Below are positions 17,351-24,978 of a stretch of DNA of 49,472 nt, piece by piece (the first letter of the stretch is position 1; the number at the start of each line of letters is the position of its first letter). The translations under genes were made by a program, and so were the position numbers. This stretch comes from Sporohalobacter salinus. GTDB lineage: Bacteria > Bacillota > Halanaerobiia > Halobacteroidales > Acetohalobiaceae. The notes under the pieces are model-generated. The model was not told where the DNA came from, made no database searches, and saw nothing but the letters and a program-made list of their open reading frames with translations. Where the stretch lies: NCBI RefSeq assembly GCF_016908635.1, contig NZ_JAFBEG010000018.1, forward strand, positions 1 to 49,472. The letters are read 5' to 3'.

Positions 17351-18766
17351 TTAATTTACATGCGTGTTACTATTAGTATCTTTTGGTTGAGAAGTCATTA
17401 AAGTTACTACAATTAAAGCAATGACGGCTATAGGTACAGATACTACAATACTATTTATATCAAAAGGCTTTTTAAGTATAATCTCCCAAACTAAAGTTAC
17501 TACAACTCCTGATACCATGGAAGAAATTCCGCCAGGTTTATTAACTCGATCCCATAAAAAGACGGCTAGTACCGCTGGAGTTATTCCGGCAGCATAAACA
17601 GTATATGCATACATCTGTACTGCTAATATAGATGGGAAATATTTAATCAATAAATAAGCAATTACACCTAATACTGGAATTGTTATTTTAGTAGCGACTA
17701 ACTTTTGTTTGTCAGTTGCATCGGTATTAATATATTCACCATAAATATCATAAGTAACACTAGTCGCTGCTGACAAAAGATAAGAATTACCGGTAGTAAT
17801 TACGAATCCAGCTACTGCTGCTAACATTAAACCTCCAATTGCTGTAGGAATTACAGTAGTAGTTGAAATCAAAGCCATCCCTGGCTCAATATTAGGGAAG
17901 ATAGCTCGAGCTGCAAAAGCAATTACTGCTACTGCTGGATAGATGATTAAAATACCTATAAGCCAACCAATAGTACCAATTTTCCCTTCTTTGTCTCCCT
18001 TAGAAGATGCTAATCGTTGATACATATTCTGGTCACCTAACAATAAGAAAACTGGCGGCAGAATATATCCGATCAATTGAAGGGGAGTTAAACTACCCAT
18101 TGGATTTAGATGAGTCTTGGGAACACTAGCTACAACATTGTCCCAGCCTCCAGCATAACCTAACACTGATGGCACTCCAACAACTAAACCAATCAAAATA
18201 ATAAAAGAACTCAACGCATCTGTTGGTGCTACTGTCATTAAACCACCAATAGCAGCTAAAAAGATCATTAAGGCAGCTGAAATAATGGTTCCTAGTTCCA
18301 CTGACATACCTGTAGTTACATGTAATACATATCCTAGCCCTTTATATTGATAAGAAACTATTCCTACATAAGCTAATACAATAATAATACTAGATAATAT
18401 CTTTGCTTCTACACCATATTTATCTTCTAGAATACCAGATATAGTATATTTTCCATAGGCTCTAATTTTAGGAGCTATCAAAGATAACAATCCTATTCCA
18501 AGTAATCCTTCAGTACAGAAAAATAAGGCTGGTCCTAAACCAAAAGAATAAGCTAGTGAATTTCCGCCCCCAGTAACTGTTCCACTTCCACACCAGGTAG
18601 CAATTAGCGTACCCATTAAGACTACTGGTCCCAAAGATTTACCTGCTAAAACAAAGTCCTCACTAGTAGAAATTTTTCGAGAAAAATAAATCCCCATTGC
18701 AATCATTATTACTGCATAACCGCCTAGATACCACAAAAAATCTGGATTATGTGTTACTGCTCCCAT
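17351..18766 (-). CDS. Sodium:solute symporter (SSS family)
   Basis: A 471-residue polytopic protein with about 13 membrane segments. The SSS hallmarks are visible: N-terminal SRKISTSEDFVLAGKSLG loop, GGNSLAYSFGLGPALFF in the early helices, and the GDQNMYQRLASSK loop. The family includes proline, pantothenate and sugar carriers driven by Na+. Start at the ATG at 18766 behind GGAGGG; an in-frame TTG slightly upstream lacks a ribosome site. Linkage to a proline peptidase and nearness of proS hint at proline or peptides, but this is inference. Confidence 0.9.
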   Translation of the reverse strand: MGAVTHNPDFLWYLGGYAVIMIAMGIYFSRKISTSEDFVLAGKSLGPVVLMGTLIATWCGSGTVTGGGNSLAYSFGLGPALFFCTEGLLGIGLLSLIAPKIRAYGKYTISGILEDKYGVEAKILSSIIIVLAYVGIVSYQYKGLGYVLHVTTGMSVELGTIISAALMIFLAAIGGLMTVAPTDALSSFIILIGLVVGVPSVLGYAGGWDNVVASVPKTHLNPMGSLTPLQLIGYILPPVFLLLGDQNMYQRLASSKGDKEGKIGTIGWLIGILIIYPAVAVIAFAARAIFPNIEPGMALISTTTVIPTAIGGLMLAAVAGFVITTGNSYLLSAATSVTYDIYGEYINTDATDKQKLVATKITIPVLGVIAYLLIKYFPSILAVQMYAYTVYAAGITPAVLAVFLWDRVNKPGGISSMVSGVVVTLVWEIILKKPFDINSIVVSVPIAVIALIVVTLMTSQPKDTNSNTHVN

Positions 18767-18812
18767 TATTATCAATCCCTCCAAAGATAGTATTAATTCT
18801 TCCTCCGAACAA

Positions 18813-18838
18813 AAAAGTGATTAATTGAAATTAATCAC
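18813..18838 (-). terminator. Intrinsic terminator upstream of the symporter gene
   Basis: A 9-bp perfect stem (18817-18825 with 18830-18838) followed on the minus strand by six T (complement of 18811-18816). It probably ends the lipoprotein-M48 transcript. Confidence 0.75.
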
Positions 18839-18877
18839 CTCCTAATAATAAATTATTCAACTATTCTTGTTTTATGC

Positions 18878-18903
18878 ATATAAAGGTCTATCAACCTTTA
18901 TAT
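18878..18903. terminator. Second hairpin after the M48 gene
   Basis: A perfect 10-bp stem (18878-18887 with 18894-18903), 20 bases after the M48 stop. The T run lies on the plus strand, so on the minus strand it may be only a 3'-end stabilising hairpin ahead of the stronger terminator at 18813. Confidence 0.5.
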
Positions 18904-18922
18904 TTTTTAATGTTTCTACTAA

Positions 18923-20026
18923 TTAATAAGTTTGTGGTCCCCTTAAAACTTTCCAGCCATACTTACCTTTTACTAAATCAATGGCTAATGAAGTTACTTT
19001 ATTTTGAGGTGCAAATTCGTTATTATAAAATAAAATAGCTACTCTTGCTGTTCCTTCTACTTGGTTCCTTAATTCCAATGTATATTTAAGATTATATTTT
19101 TCCTTCAGCCTAGCTACCTTATCTTCTATTTTCTTTAATTTTTCTTTCTCTTTAAATTCAGCCATTGTAAAGTTTTTATGTATTATTTCAGCATAAGTAG
19201 AATATATCTTTTTATCCTTATTCTGAAGCAATCCTTTTGCTAATTGTCTTGTTGTTGAAATCGGCGAATAATATAATTTCTCTGCTTCTTTCTGTCTTTT
19301 AATTACGTCTGCTACATAATTAATTCTAGTATCTAAATTAGGATGGCTTTTTACAAGTTCCAGTAATTCTAAATTAACACTACCTGATTTTCTTTTAAGC
19401 AATCTTAATAATCCTATTACTCCCCTAGGATCATAACCTGCTCGATCTAACAAATGAGCAGAATAAATATCAGCCTCTCTCTCTTGACTTCTATCATACT
19501 TCTTAACTAATAAATTAACGGTTATTCCTACTGCTGGATTTATCTTATCCTTATTAAGCTTACCATCCTGAGCTAAATCAAATATTACCGCTCCTATTTG
19601 TATTTTCTGGTTAATATCTATTTTCTCCTGCATATCATTATTAACTCCATGTCCCATTTCATGAGCAATTAAAGCAGCTAACTGCTGATCATTTTCTAAT
19701 AACTTAAATAAACCTTTATAAATTAGTATGTACCCGTTACCGATATTCACTGCATTTATTGCAGGATTATCTATGACATAATATTTAAAATCTAAATCTG
19801 AGGCATCTTTTTCAGCTTCAGATGCTAAATCAGAAAAAATTTTATCACTTCTTTTCTTATTTTTAGGCTTTAATTTAGCTTTACCGTATTCCTCCAAATA
19901 ATGTTCTAAGTATTTTTTTGATAATTTTTTTTCATAATCAGACACTGCCTGCACTGATATACTACCGAGTATTAAAAAAGTAATTAATAAAAAAGTAATT
20001 ACCTTTTTTCTTTTAAAAGCTATCAT
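18923..20026 (-). CDS. Secreted M48-family metalloprotease
   Basis: A 367-residue protein with a signal peptide (about 1-27, ending VQA) and a zinc protease core: HEMGH at 122-126 and the third ligand in READIYSA (about 178). The layout resembles BepA/LoiP-like peptidases that act in the envelope of diderm bacteria; the C-terminal part (about 270-367) is lysine-rich and not a TPR array I can recognise. Its ATG overlaps the stop of the preceding lipoprotein gene by 4 bases, so translation is coupled. Confidence 0.88.
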   Translation of the reverse strand: MIAFKRKKVITFLLITFLILGSISVQAVSDYEKKLSKKYLEHYLEEYGKAKLKPKNKKRSDKIFSDLASEAEKDASDLDFKYYVIDNPAINAVNIGNGYILIYKGLFKLLENDQQLAALIAHEMGHGVNNDMQEKIDINQKIQIGAVIFDLAQDGKLNKDKINPAVGITVNLLVKKYDRSQEREADIYSAHLLDRAGYDPRGVIGLLRLLKRKSGSVNLELLELVKSHPNLDTRINYVADVIKRQKEAEKLYYSPISTTRQLAKGLLQNKDKKIYSTYAEIIHKNFTMAEFKEKEKLKKIEDKVARLKEKYNLKYTLELRNQVEGTARVAILFYNNEFAPQNKVTSLAIDLVKGKYGWKVLRGPQTY

Positions 20027-20358
20027 ACTCCACCTCCATTAGTCCCCAAATTAACTTTTATATATTTATTCTTTTGACTATCAATCTTAACTTTCATTTC
20101 TCTTTGCTGACCTGGACTAATTATTCTAATCCAATATACTCCACTTTCTAACCCAGCAAATTCTATTTCCCCATGATGAGTATAAGCAAACCGAATACGC
20201 TGGTCAAAATCAGATTTATATAAGCCTACATAAACATCATTAATTGGATTCTGTTGTTGATCATGTACAATTACCTTTAGATTTCCTCTCCCACTGCAAC
20301 CAGTGATAATAGTTAAGATAATTATCAATGATATTAATAAAGATAACTTCTTCTTCAT
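20023..20358 (-). CDS. Small lipoprotein with a carboxypeptidase-regulatory-like beta domain
   Basis: A 111-residue protein beginning with a lysine-rich signal and a lipobox ITGC at about residues 18-21, so it should be lipidated and membrane-anchored. The mature part resembles a small beta-sandwich of the carboxypeptidase-regulatory type (VIVHDQQQNPINDVYVGLY, then GLESGVYWIRI). Start at the ATG at 20358 behind GAGGAGGGGG; the longer in-frame start lacks both site and signal peptide logic. Overlaps the M48 gene, so the two likely work together. Function unknown. Confidence 0.75.
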   Translation of the reverse strand: MKKKLSLLISLIIILTIITGCSGRGNLKVIVHDQQQNPINDVYVGLYKSDFDQRIRFAYTHHGEIEFAGLESGVYWIRIISPGQQREMKVKIDSQKNKYIKVNLGTNGGGV

Positions 20359-20438
20359 CTTCCCCCTCCTCTCTATAAAATACCCTAGTTTATAATTAGT
20401 CAATTACTTTAATTCTTCCTGCAAAATAAACTATAAAA

Positions 20439-20476
20439 AGCCATCAATAAGTGTAGAGCTGCATTTATTGATAGCT
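20439..20476 (-). terminator. Second minus-strand terminator after hflC
   Basis: A 12-bp stem with one wobble (20439-20450 with 20465-20476), 14-base loop, and TTTTT following on the minus strand. It lies about 240 bases beyond the hflC stop and after another terminator. Confidence 0.65.
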
Positions 20477-20653
20477 ATAATAATTTTTATTAGCCTTTAT
20501 CAAATACTATTTTTTCTGACATTCCGTAATTAATATAATTTCTACTATATTAAATCTAGGAGATTAATCATATAATTCTTTAATATCCCTTCATGATCAT
20601 CCACTATATTTAGCAATAAGTCTAAAATAATTTCTCTTTTTAATAAATTAAAA

Positions 20654-20692
20654 ACCTTCAAGCCTAAATTAAAATATATAAGACTTGAAGGT
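20654..20692 (-). terminator. Terminator of the hflKC operon
   Basis: A 12-bp stem with one wobble (20654-20665 with 20681-20692), 26 bases after the hflC stop, followed on the minus strand by a T run. Confidence 0.75.
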
Positions 20693-20717
20693 AATAATCT
20701 AATAAAAACTGTATTTT

Positions 20718-21596
20718 TTATTGTTTTATACTTTTTTCATTTAAATTAATATTATTAAAGTACTCTAAAAAATCACTTTCTGAATCAAGTATAAGAGTAG
20801 TTTTGTTATTTAAAGTTTTTCTATATGTTTCCAATGTTTTAATAAAACGATAAAACTCCGGTTCTTGATTATATGCCTTAGCATAAATTTGTAGAGCTTG
20901 AGCATCACCTTGACCACGAAGTTGACGCGCTTTCTTTTTAGCCTCAGCAAGAAGAACTGTTTTTTCTTTTTTAGCTTCAGCTCTAATCTGCTTAGCCTGC
21001 TGTTCTCCTTCTGCTCGATATCTATTAGCTTCCTCTTTGCGATGAGCATTCATTCGAGAATAAACAGATCTAGCATTGTCTTTAGGCAGATCAGCTCTTT
21101 TAATTCGAACATCAACAACTTCTATTCCTAGACTCTTACTATCATGATTACTCTTTTTGGTGACTTTTTTCATTATTTTTTTTCGAGTAGGAGATATTAT
21201 TTCATCTAAAGTATATTTACCCAATTCAGCTCTCAATTCCGAATAAACAATATCATCCAATTGAGATTGCGCAGCCTTCATGGTTCCTACACTTTGATAG
21301 AATAAAAGAGGGTCCTTAATTCTCCACTGAGCATAATTATTCACCTCAAGGTTCTTTTCATCAGCGGTATAAATTACCTTAGGATTAGAATCATACTCTA
21401 AAATCTGTTCTTCAAAATATTTAACTTCCTGCAGCATAGGAATTTTAAACTTAAGACCTGGTGTAGTAACTGATTTCACTGGATCTCCAAACTGTAACAC
21501 TACAACTTGATCAGTTTCATCAACAACGAAAAAAGTAGAACTAATAATAATTCCAGCTATAACTAATACTAGAATAGTTAAACTTAACTTCTTCAT
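20718..21596 (-). CDS. hflC: HflC-like SPFH/prohibitin membrane protein
   Basis: A 292-residue protein with an N-terminal membrane anchor (about 5-24), an SPFH domain (about 25-190, including VVDVRIKRADLP) and an alanine/glutamate-rich coiled coil (about 185-240, AEGEQQAKQIRAEAKKE). HflC forms a ring with HflK that modulates the FtsH protease. Its ATG overlaps the hflK stop by one base (TAATG), the usual coupled pair. Confidence 0.92.
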   Translation of the reverse strand: MKKLSLTILVLVIAGIIISSTFFVVDETDQVVVLQFGDPVKSVTTPGLKFKIPMLQEVKYFEEQILEYDSNPKVIYTADEKNLEVNNYAQWRIKDPLLFYQSVGTMKAAQSQLDDIVYSELRAELGKYTLDEIISPTRKKIMKKVTKKSNHDSKSLGIEVVDVRIKRADLPKDNARSVYSRMNAHRKEEANRYRAEGEQQAKQIRAEAKKEKTVLLAEAKKKARQLRGQGDAQALQIYAKAYNQEPEFYRFIKTLETYRKTLNNKTTLILDSESDFLEYFNNINLNEKSIKQ

Positions 21597-22669
21597 TATT
21601 TAGAACCCCCTTTCTTTATCTTATCTAAGTTTAACATTTTAAGTACCCCTTGTGAATTTTCACCAACAATAACCTTATTTAAATTAGGTAAAATTTCGCT
21701 CATAGTTTCTAAATAAAGCCGAGTTCTGGTTACTTCTTTGCCTGCTTTATATTTAACTAACAAATTATTAAACCGAGATACATTACCTTCGGCTTCAGCA
21801 ATCCGTTGAGCCTTATATGCCTCAGCTTCATTTATAATCTCAGATGCTTCCCCTTTAGCTTTAGGAATAATTTGACTTCTATAAGCTTGGGCTTGGTTAA
21901 CCTTCTTATGTTTGTCTTCTTTAGCACTAGCTACATCACGATATGCTTCTTCAACAGGATTAGGAACTGATACATCCTGAAAAAGAAAATTATTAACATG
22001 AATTCCCGCTTGATATTCATCTAATATATCTTGCAACAATTTCTTAGCCTCTAATTGTATCGCTGTTTTCTTTCTAGTTAAGACATCCTGAATTTCATTC
22101 TGTCCCACTACTTGACGCAATGCTGCCTCGGAAGCATCTTGAACTGTATCATTTGGATTTTTAATCCAGAATAAATATTGAATCGGATCCTTAATTTTAT
22201 ATTTAATTACCGCCTGGGCAGAAACAATAGCCAAATCCCCAGTCAACATTAATGATTCATTCTTCCTTTGGTCATACTTAGCTGGAGGTCCAGGATCAAT
22301 AGTTCTAAAACCTAATTCAATCCTTCTTACTTCTGTTACTTTAGGTGTATATACTGTTTCTATTGGATATGGTAAATGATAATTTAAACCAGACTCTACC
22401 TGCCGTGTATATTCTCCAAAACGAGTTACTACTCCTACTTCTTTAGGGCCTACCTTATATATTCCAGTAGCTAAATATAGTAATAATAAAACCACCAAAA
22501 TAGTAGCAGAAGGTAACTTATTTAGAAAATTAGGAAGTCTTATTTTAGACTTTTCTCCTGAATTACTCGACTTACCTATCTCCTCCTCATCATTAATATT
22601 AATAACCTCCTCATCATCTTTGACATCTTGATCAGTAAATAAAACTAATAAATCATCAAAAAAACTCAT
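21596..22669 (-). CDS. hflK: HflK-like SPFH/prohibitin membrane protein
   Basis: A 357-residue partner of HflC. An acidic N-terminal segment (DQDVKDDEEVININDEEE) precedes the membrane helix (about 52-70), followed by the SPFH domain (VGVVTRFGEYTRQVESGLNYHLPYP) and a coiled coil rich in Ala/Glu (about 240-300). Ribosome site AAGGAG. First gene of the hflKC operon; its promoter region lies between it and tRNA-Leu(GAG). Confidence 0.92.
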   Translation of the reverse strand: MSFFDDLLVLFTDQDVKDDEEVININDEEEIGKSSNSGEKSKIRLPNFLNKLPSATILVVLLLLYLATGIYKVGPKEVGVVTRFGEYTRQVESGLNYHLPYPIETVYTPKVTEVRRIELGFRTIDPGPPAKYDQRKNESLMLTGDLAIVSAQAVIKYKIKDPIQYLFWIKNPNDTVQDASEAALRQVVGQNEIQDVLTRKKTAIQLEAKKLLQDILDEYQAGIHVNNFLFQDVSVPNPVEEAYRDVASAKEDKHKKVNQAQAYRSQIIPKAKGEASEIINEAEAYKAQRIAEAEGNVSRFNNLLVKYKAGKEVTRTRLYLETMSEILPNLNKVIVGENSQGVLKMLNLDKIKKGGSK

Positions 22670-22830
22670 TTACTCACTCCTTTTCTTTATTCTATAGTAT
22701 TATTTAATACTACCATAAAAGAACTTAATCTCCTCGAAAATAAACTAAAATTAAAACTATCGACTATCAAATATACTTCATTATGTATATAACTTTATTA
22801 TAGAAAATATGTTATTTTTAAAATAAAAAA

Positions 22831-22854
22831 TCTAGCCTTCTTACGTAGGCTAGA
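22831..22854 (-). terminator. tRNA-Leu(GAG) terminator
   Basis: An 8-bp stem (22831-22838 with 22847-22854), 7 bases after the tRNA 3' end, followed by a T run on the minus strand. Confidence 0.8.
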
Positions 22855-22860
22855 AATTAC

Positions 22861-22949
22861 TGGTGCCGGAGGTGGGATTTGAACCCACACGGACAAGACT
22901 GTCCATAGCGCCCTCAACGCTACGCGTCTGCCAGTTCCGCCACTCCGGC
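22861..22949 (-). tRNA. tRNA-Leu (anticodon GAG)
   Basis: Eighty-nine bases including an encoded CCA. The acceptor arms GCCGGAG/CTCCGGC pair, the anticodon stem TAGCG/CGCTA frames loop TTGAGGG giving GAG, a long variable arm (GGACAGTC...) marks it as a class II leucine tRNA, and the T loop GGTTCAAATCC is standard. It would read CUC and CUU codons. Confidence 0.97.
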
Positions 22950-22976
22950 AACTTATTTAATTTAGTCACATTTAAT

Positions 22977-23004
22977 ATTGTAACATACATATTAAAAAAG
23001 TCAA
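22977..23004 (-). promoter_or_regulatory. Promoter of tRNA-Leu(GAG)
   Basis: On the minus strand TTGACT (23004-22999), a 16-base spacer and TACAAT (22982-22977), about 28 bases before the tRNA 5' end. Confidence 0.7.
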
Positions 23005-23011
23005 TAAAAAT

Positions 23012-23058
23012 AACAAAGCAGTATAGACGTTTTGTCAAAACGTCTATACTGCTTTGTT
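23012..23058 (-). terminator. Very long perfect hairpin ending the first HTH gene
   Basis: A 22-23-bp perfect stem (23012-23034 with 23036-23058, tip about GTC) begins 11 bases after the stop of the HTH gene, followed on the minus strand by a T-rich tract. It insulates the tRNA promoter from upstream transcription. Confidence 0.85.
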
Positions 23059-23069
23059 GATTCCTACTA

Positions 23070-23750
23070 TTAAATAACAAACTCTCCTGGAACTACTAAT
23101 TGTACCTTATCGGCATCAAAGAAGCAATTTTCAATAGCTATTGGCATCTTGCTAACCAAAATTAAACGTTGGCTTTTAATAATCGGAGCACCGCTATCAA
23201 TACTCAGTAACTTAGCTAAAAACCGATTAGCCATCTCTACTTGCATAACATTATTTTTAAATTTCAATTTGCTAATCGAATTTTCTCCGAATAACTCATA
23301 TAATGAATTTAATTTTTGGCTTTTTTCCTCTATTATCTCCGAATCTAAGTAAGTAATTACTTCTTGAAGACCAAAGGGCTCCTCATCTACTAGCTGTTTT
23401 TGAGAAACTTTATATAATTCTTGTTCAGGATCAGTCTTTCGCAATTCCTGAAATTCTTGTTCAGTAATCTGATTAAATCTTACATCTCCAGTCTCCATTT
23501 TTCCTTTTTGATTAATCAGTCTTACCTCTGCCTTCTGCGAATTACCATCTTTTACTTGTAGTCGCTCTTCCATATTACGAGCATACTTTTCTCTAAGCTT
23601 CATCAAAGAAATATTAGCTTCAGAAAGAATAGTCCTAACATAACGTGGTGTCGTCTGAACATGTTCAGCAATATCACTAATTTTTAAAAAAGGGTCATTC
23701 TGGGCAAAATTAATTATTTGTTCTTTTTTTGTCAGTTCTTCTAGACTCAT
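23070..23750 (-). CDS. HTH regulator with UTRA-like C-terminal domain (paralogue 1)
   Basis: A 226-residue predicted transcription factor. Residues about 1-50 hold a helix-turn-helix (ISDIAEHVQTTPRYVRTILSE) followed by a conserved helix (LMKLREKYARNMEE). The rest (about 70-226) ends in a pattern like the UTRA ligand domain of GntR regulators (LLSIDSGAPIIKSQRLIL...PIAIENCFF). It shares its N-terminus almost word for word with the next gene. Start at the ATG at 23750 behind GGAGGTGG. Ligand and targets are unknown; a true GntR winged helix is not apparent. Confidence 0.7.
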   Translation of the reverse strand: MSLEELTKKEQIINFAQNDPFLKISDIAEHVQTTPRYVRTILSEANISLMKLREKYARNMEERLQVKDGNSQKAEVRLINQKGKMETGDVRFNQITEQEFQELRKTDPEQELYKVSQKQLVDEEPFGLQEVITYLDSEIIEEKSQKLNSLYELFGENSISKLKFKNNVMQVEMANRFLAKLLSIDSGAPIIKSQRLILVSKMPIAIENCFFDADKVQLVVPGEFVI

Positions 23751-23892
23751 ACTTTCCACCTCCAACTTAGATTTCCAATTACTTATTGCTTCAGCCTTAT
23801 AAATATTATCTCTTAATGAAGTTAGTTTTATACGTTAAAATATAATATTTGTTTCAACTCTTTACTAACCTTGTAGAATCTAAACCAAATAA

Positions 23893-23924
23893 AAAAGCAA
23901 CTATCGTAATCGATAGTTGCTTTT
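23893..23924 (-). terminator. Terminator of the second HTH gene
   Basis: A perfect 14-bp stem (23893-23906 with 23911-23924) with loop TAAT, followed on the minus strand by a T run, about 57 bases after the HTH gene's stop. Confidence 0.85.
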
Positions 23925-23980
23925 AAATAATTATTTATTCCCTTTTTATTCTTCTAATTTTATAAATTTCAAAATGAAGC

Positions 23981-24673
23981 TTATTTACTATCAAGCTGTA
24001 AAGATGCATCTTGACCAGTTAAATTAATCTGGTAATTATCACTGCGTAAATAAAGAATATCTACCCCTTTTATTTCATCATCAGATATAATTTTACGGCT
24101 AATTTTAAAAATTTGATCTTTTAGATCAATTTCTAATACTTCTGCTAAATAATAATTAGCTTCAGTAATCTCCAACATTAAACTAGTAAATTCAATATTA
24201 TCTGAATTTAATTCTAATATTTGATTTATATCTTGAATAACCTTACCTTCAGCTGATAACCAAAAAGTTGTATTAACTAAAATAGGATCGTGTTGATTAA
24301 ATAATACTAATGACTTCTGTTGAAAGTTATCATTATCAACTAGTTCTTGATAATTATTACAGTTATTCATTATAGCTCTGTCTAATTCTTTACTCCACAT
24401 CATCTCTAAGTTAGAAGTGTTAAGTACATCAACTAAGAGCCTATCCGAGGACGAATTTGATAATCTTTCCATTTTACGAGCATAATCTTCTCTTAGTTTA
24501 GTCAATGAAAGTGCAGCTTCTGATAATACCGTCCTAACATAATGAGGGGTAGTCCCTACCTTCTCTGCTAGCTCTTCTACTTTTAAAAAAGGGTCATGTT
24601 TAGCTAAATATACTACTTTTTCTTTCTTATTTAAATTCTCCATTCTCAACTTTTTATTCCCTAAACCCTGCAT
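23981..24673 (-). CDS. HTH regulator with UTRA-like C-terminal domain (paralogue 2)
   Basis: A 230-residue paralogue of the downstream gene. The N-terminus (HDPFLKVEELAEKVGTTPHY, then VRTVLSEAALSLTKLRE) matches paralogue 1 at most positions, whereas the ligand-type domain has diverged strongly, with LAEVLEIDLKDQIFKISRKI as the recognisable segment. This suggests duplication with kept DNA-binding and changed signal sensing. Start at the ATG at 24673 behind AGGGAGGGG. A promoter 210 bases upstream and a terminator-like leader suggest attenuation. Confidence 0.7.
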   Translation of the reverse strand: MQGLGNKKLRMENLNKKEKVVYLAKHDPFLKVEELAEKVGTTPHYVRTVLSEAALSLTKLREDYARKMERLSNSSSDRLLVDVLNTSNLEMMWSKELDRAIMNNCNNYQELVDNDNFQQKSLVLFNQHDPILVNTTFWLSAEGKVIQDINQILELNSDNIEFTSLMLEITEANYYLAEVLEIDLKDQIFKISRKIISDDEIKGVDILYLRSDNYQINLTGQDASLQLDSK

Positions 24674-24705
24674 CTTCTTCCCCTCCCTAACCTTCTTAAT
24701 ATAAT

Positions 24706-24767
24706 AAAAAACCCTAAGCAAAGCTCAGCTTAGAGTAAGCCTTAGAAGATGAAATCATCTTCTAAGG
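24706..24767 (-). terminator. Two hairpins with T run in the HTH-2 leader (possible attenuator)
   Basis: Going down the minus strand, a perfect 12-bp stem-loop (24767-24756 with 24751-24740) is followed by a 6-bp stem (24733-24728 with 24719-24714), then GG and six T (24711-24706). The T run ends 33 bases before the ATG. Because a promoter lies upstream, transcripts of the regulator gene would have to pass it. Confidence 0.6.
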
Positions 24768-24884
24768 GATAATTATAAAACCAAAATTCTTCAAAATTAA
24801 TAGATATCCTACTAAACTACCCACCTACTTAGCTTAATTATTTATAAATATCAATTAATTTATAATTATACTATTTTGATGGTA

Positions 24885-24913
24885 ATTATAATATAACTTA
24901 CATATGTTGTCAA
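24885..24913 (-). promoter_or_regulatory. Consensus sigma-A promoter upstream of HTH paralogue 2
   Basis: On the minus strand TTGACA (24913-24908), a 17-base spacer and TATAAT (24890-24885). Perfect match to the housekeeping consensus, predicting a leader of roughly 205 bases. Confidence 0.8.
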
Positions 24914-24978
24914 GTTATTTTACAAGTTCTATTTTTCTATAGGGAAATATCCAAATATCCCAATCAATCATCTATCTT

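Larger units (their letters stand above)
20359..20717. other. Noncoding region with two minus-strand terminators
   Basis: No gene seen in about 360 bases between hflC and the lipoprotein gene. It holds two hairpin-plus-T-run terminators facing the same way, about 180 bases apart (20654-20692 and 20439-20476). The space between them could hold a small RNA, but no promoter was recognised. Confidence 0.45.
24674..24978. other. Leader region of HTH paralogue 2
   Basis: About 305 bases without a gene. It holds a consensus promoter (24885-24913) on the minus strand, then a perfect 12-bp hairpin (24740-24767) and a second hairpin with a T run directly before the ribosome site. Any selD terminator must also lie here. 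Confidence 0.55.

Noticed and set aside
20810-21131. Open frames overlapping hflC in other frames
   Set aside because: Low-complexity shadow frames inside a clear SPFH gene.
22850-23080. Open frames on both strands over tRNA-Leu(GAG)
   Set aside because: They cover the tRNA, its promoter and a terminator hairpin and have no ribosome site of note.
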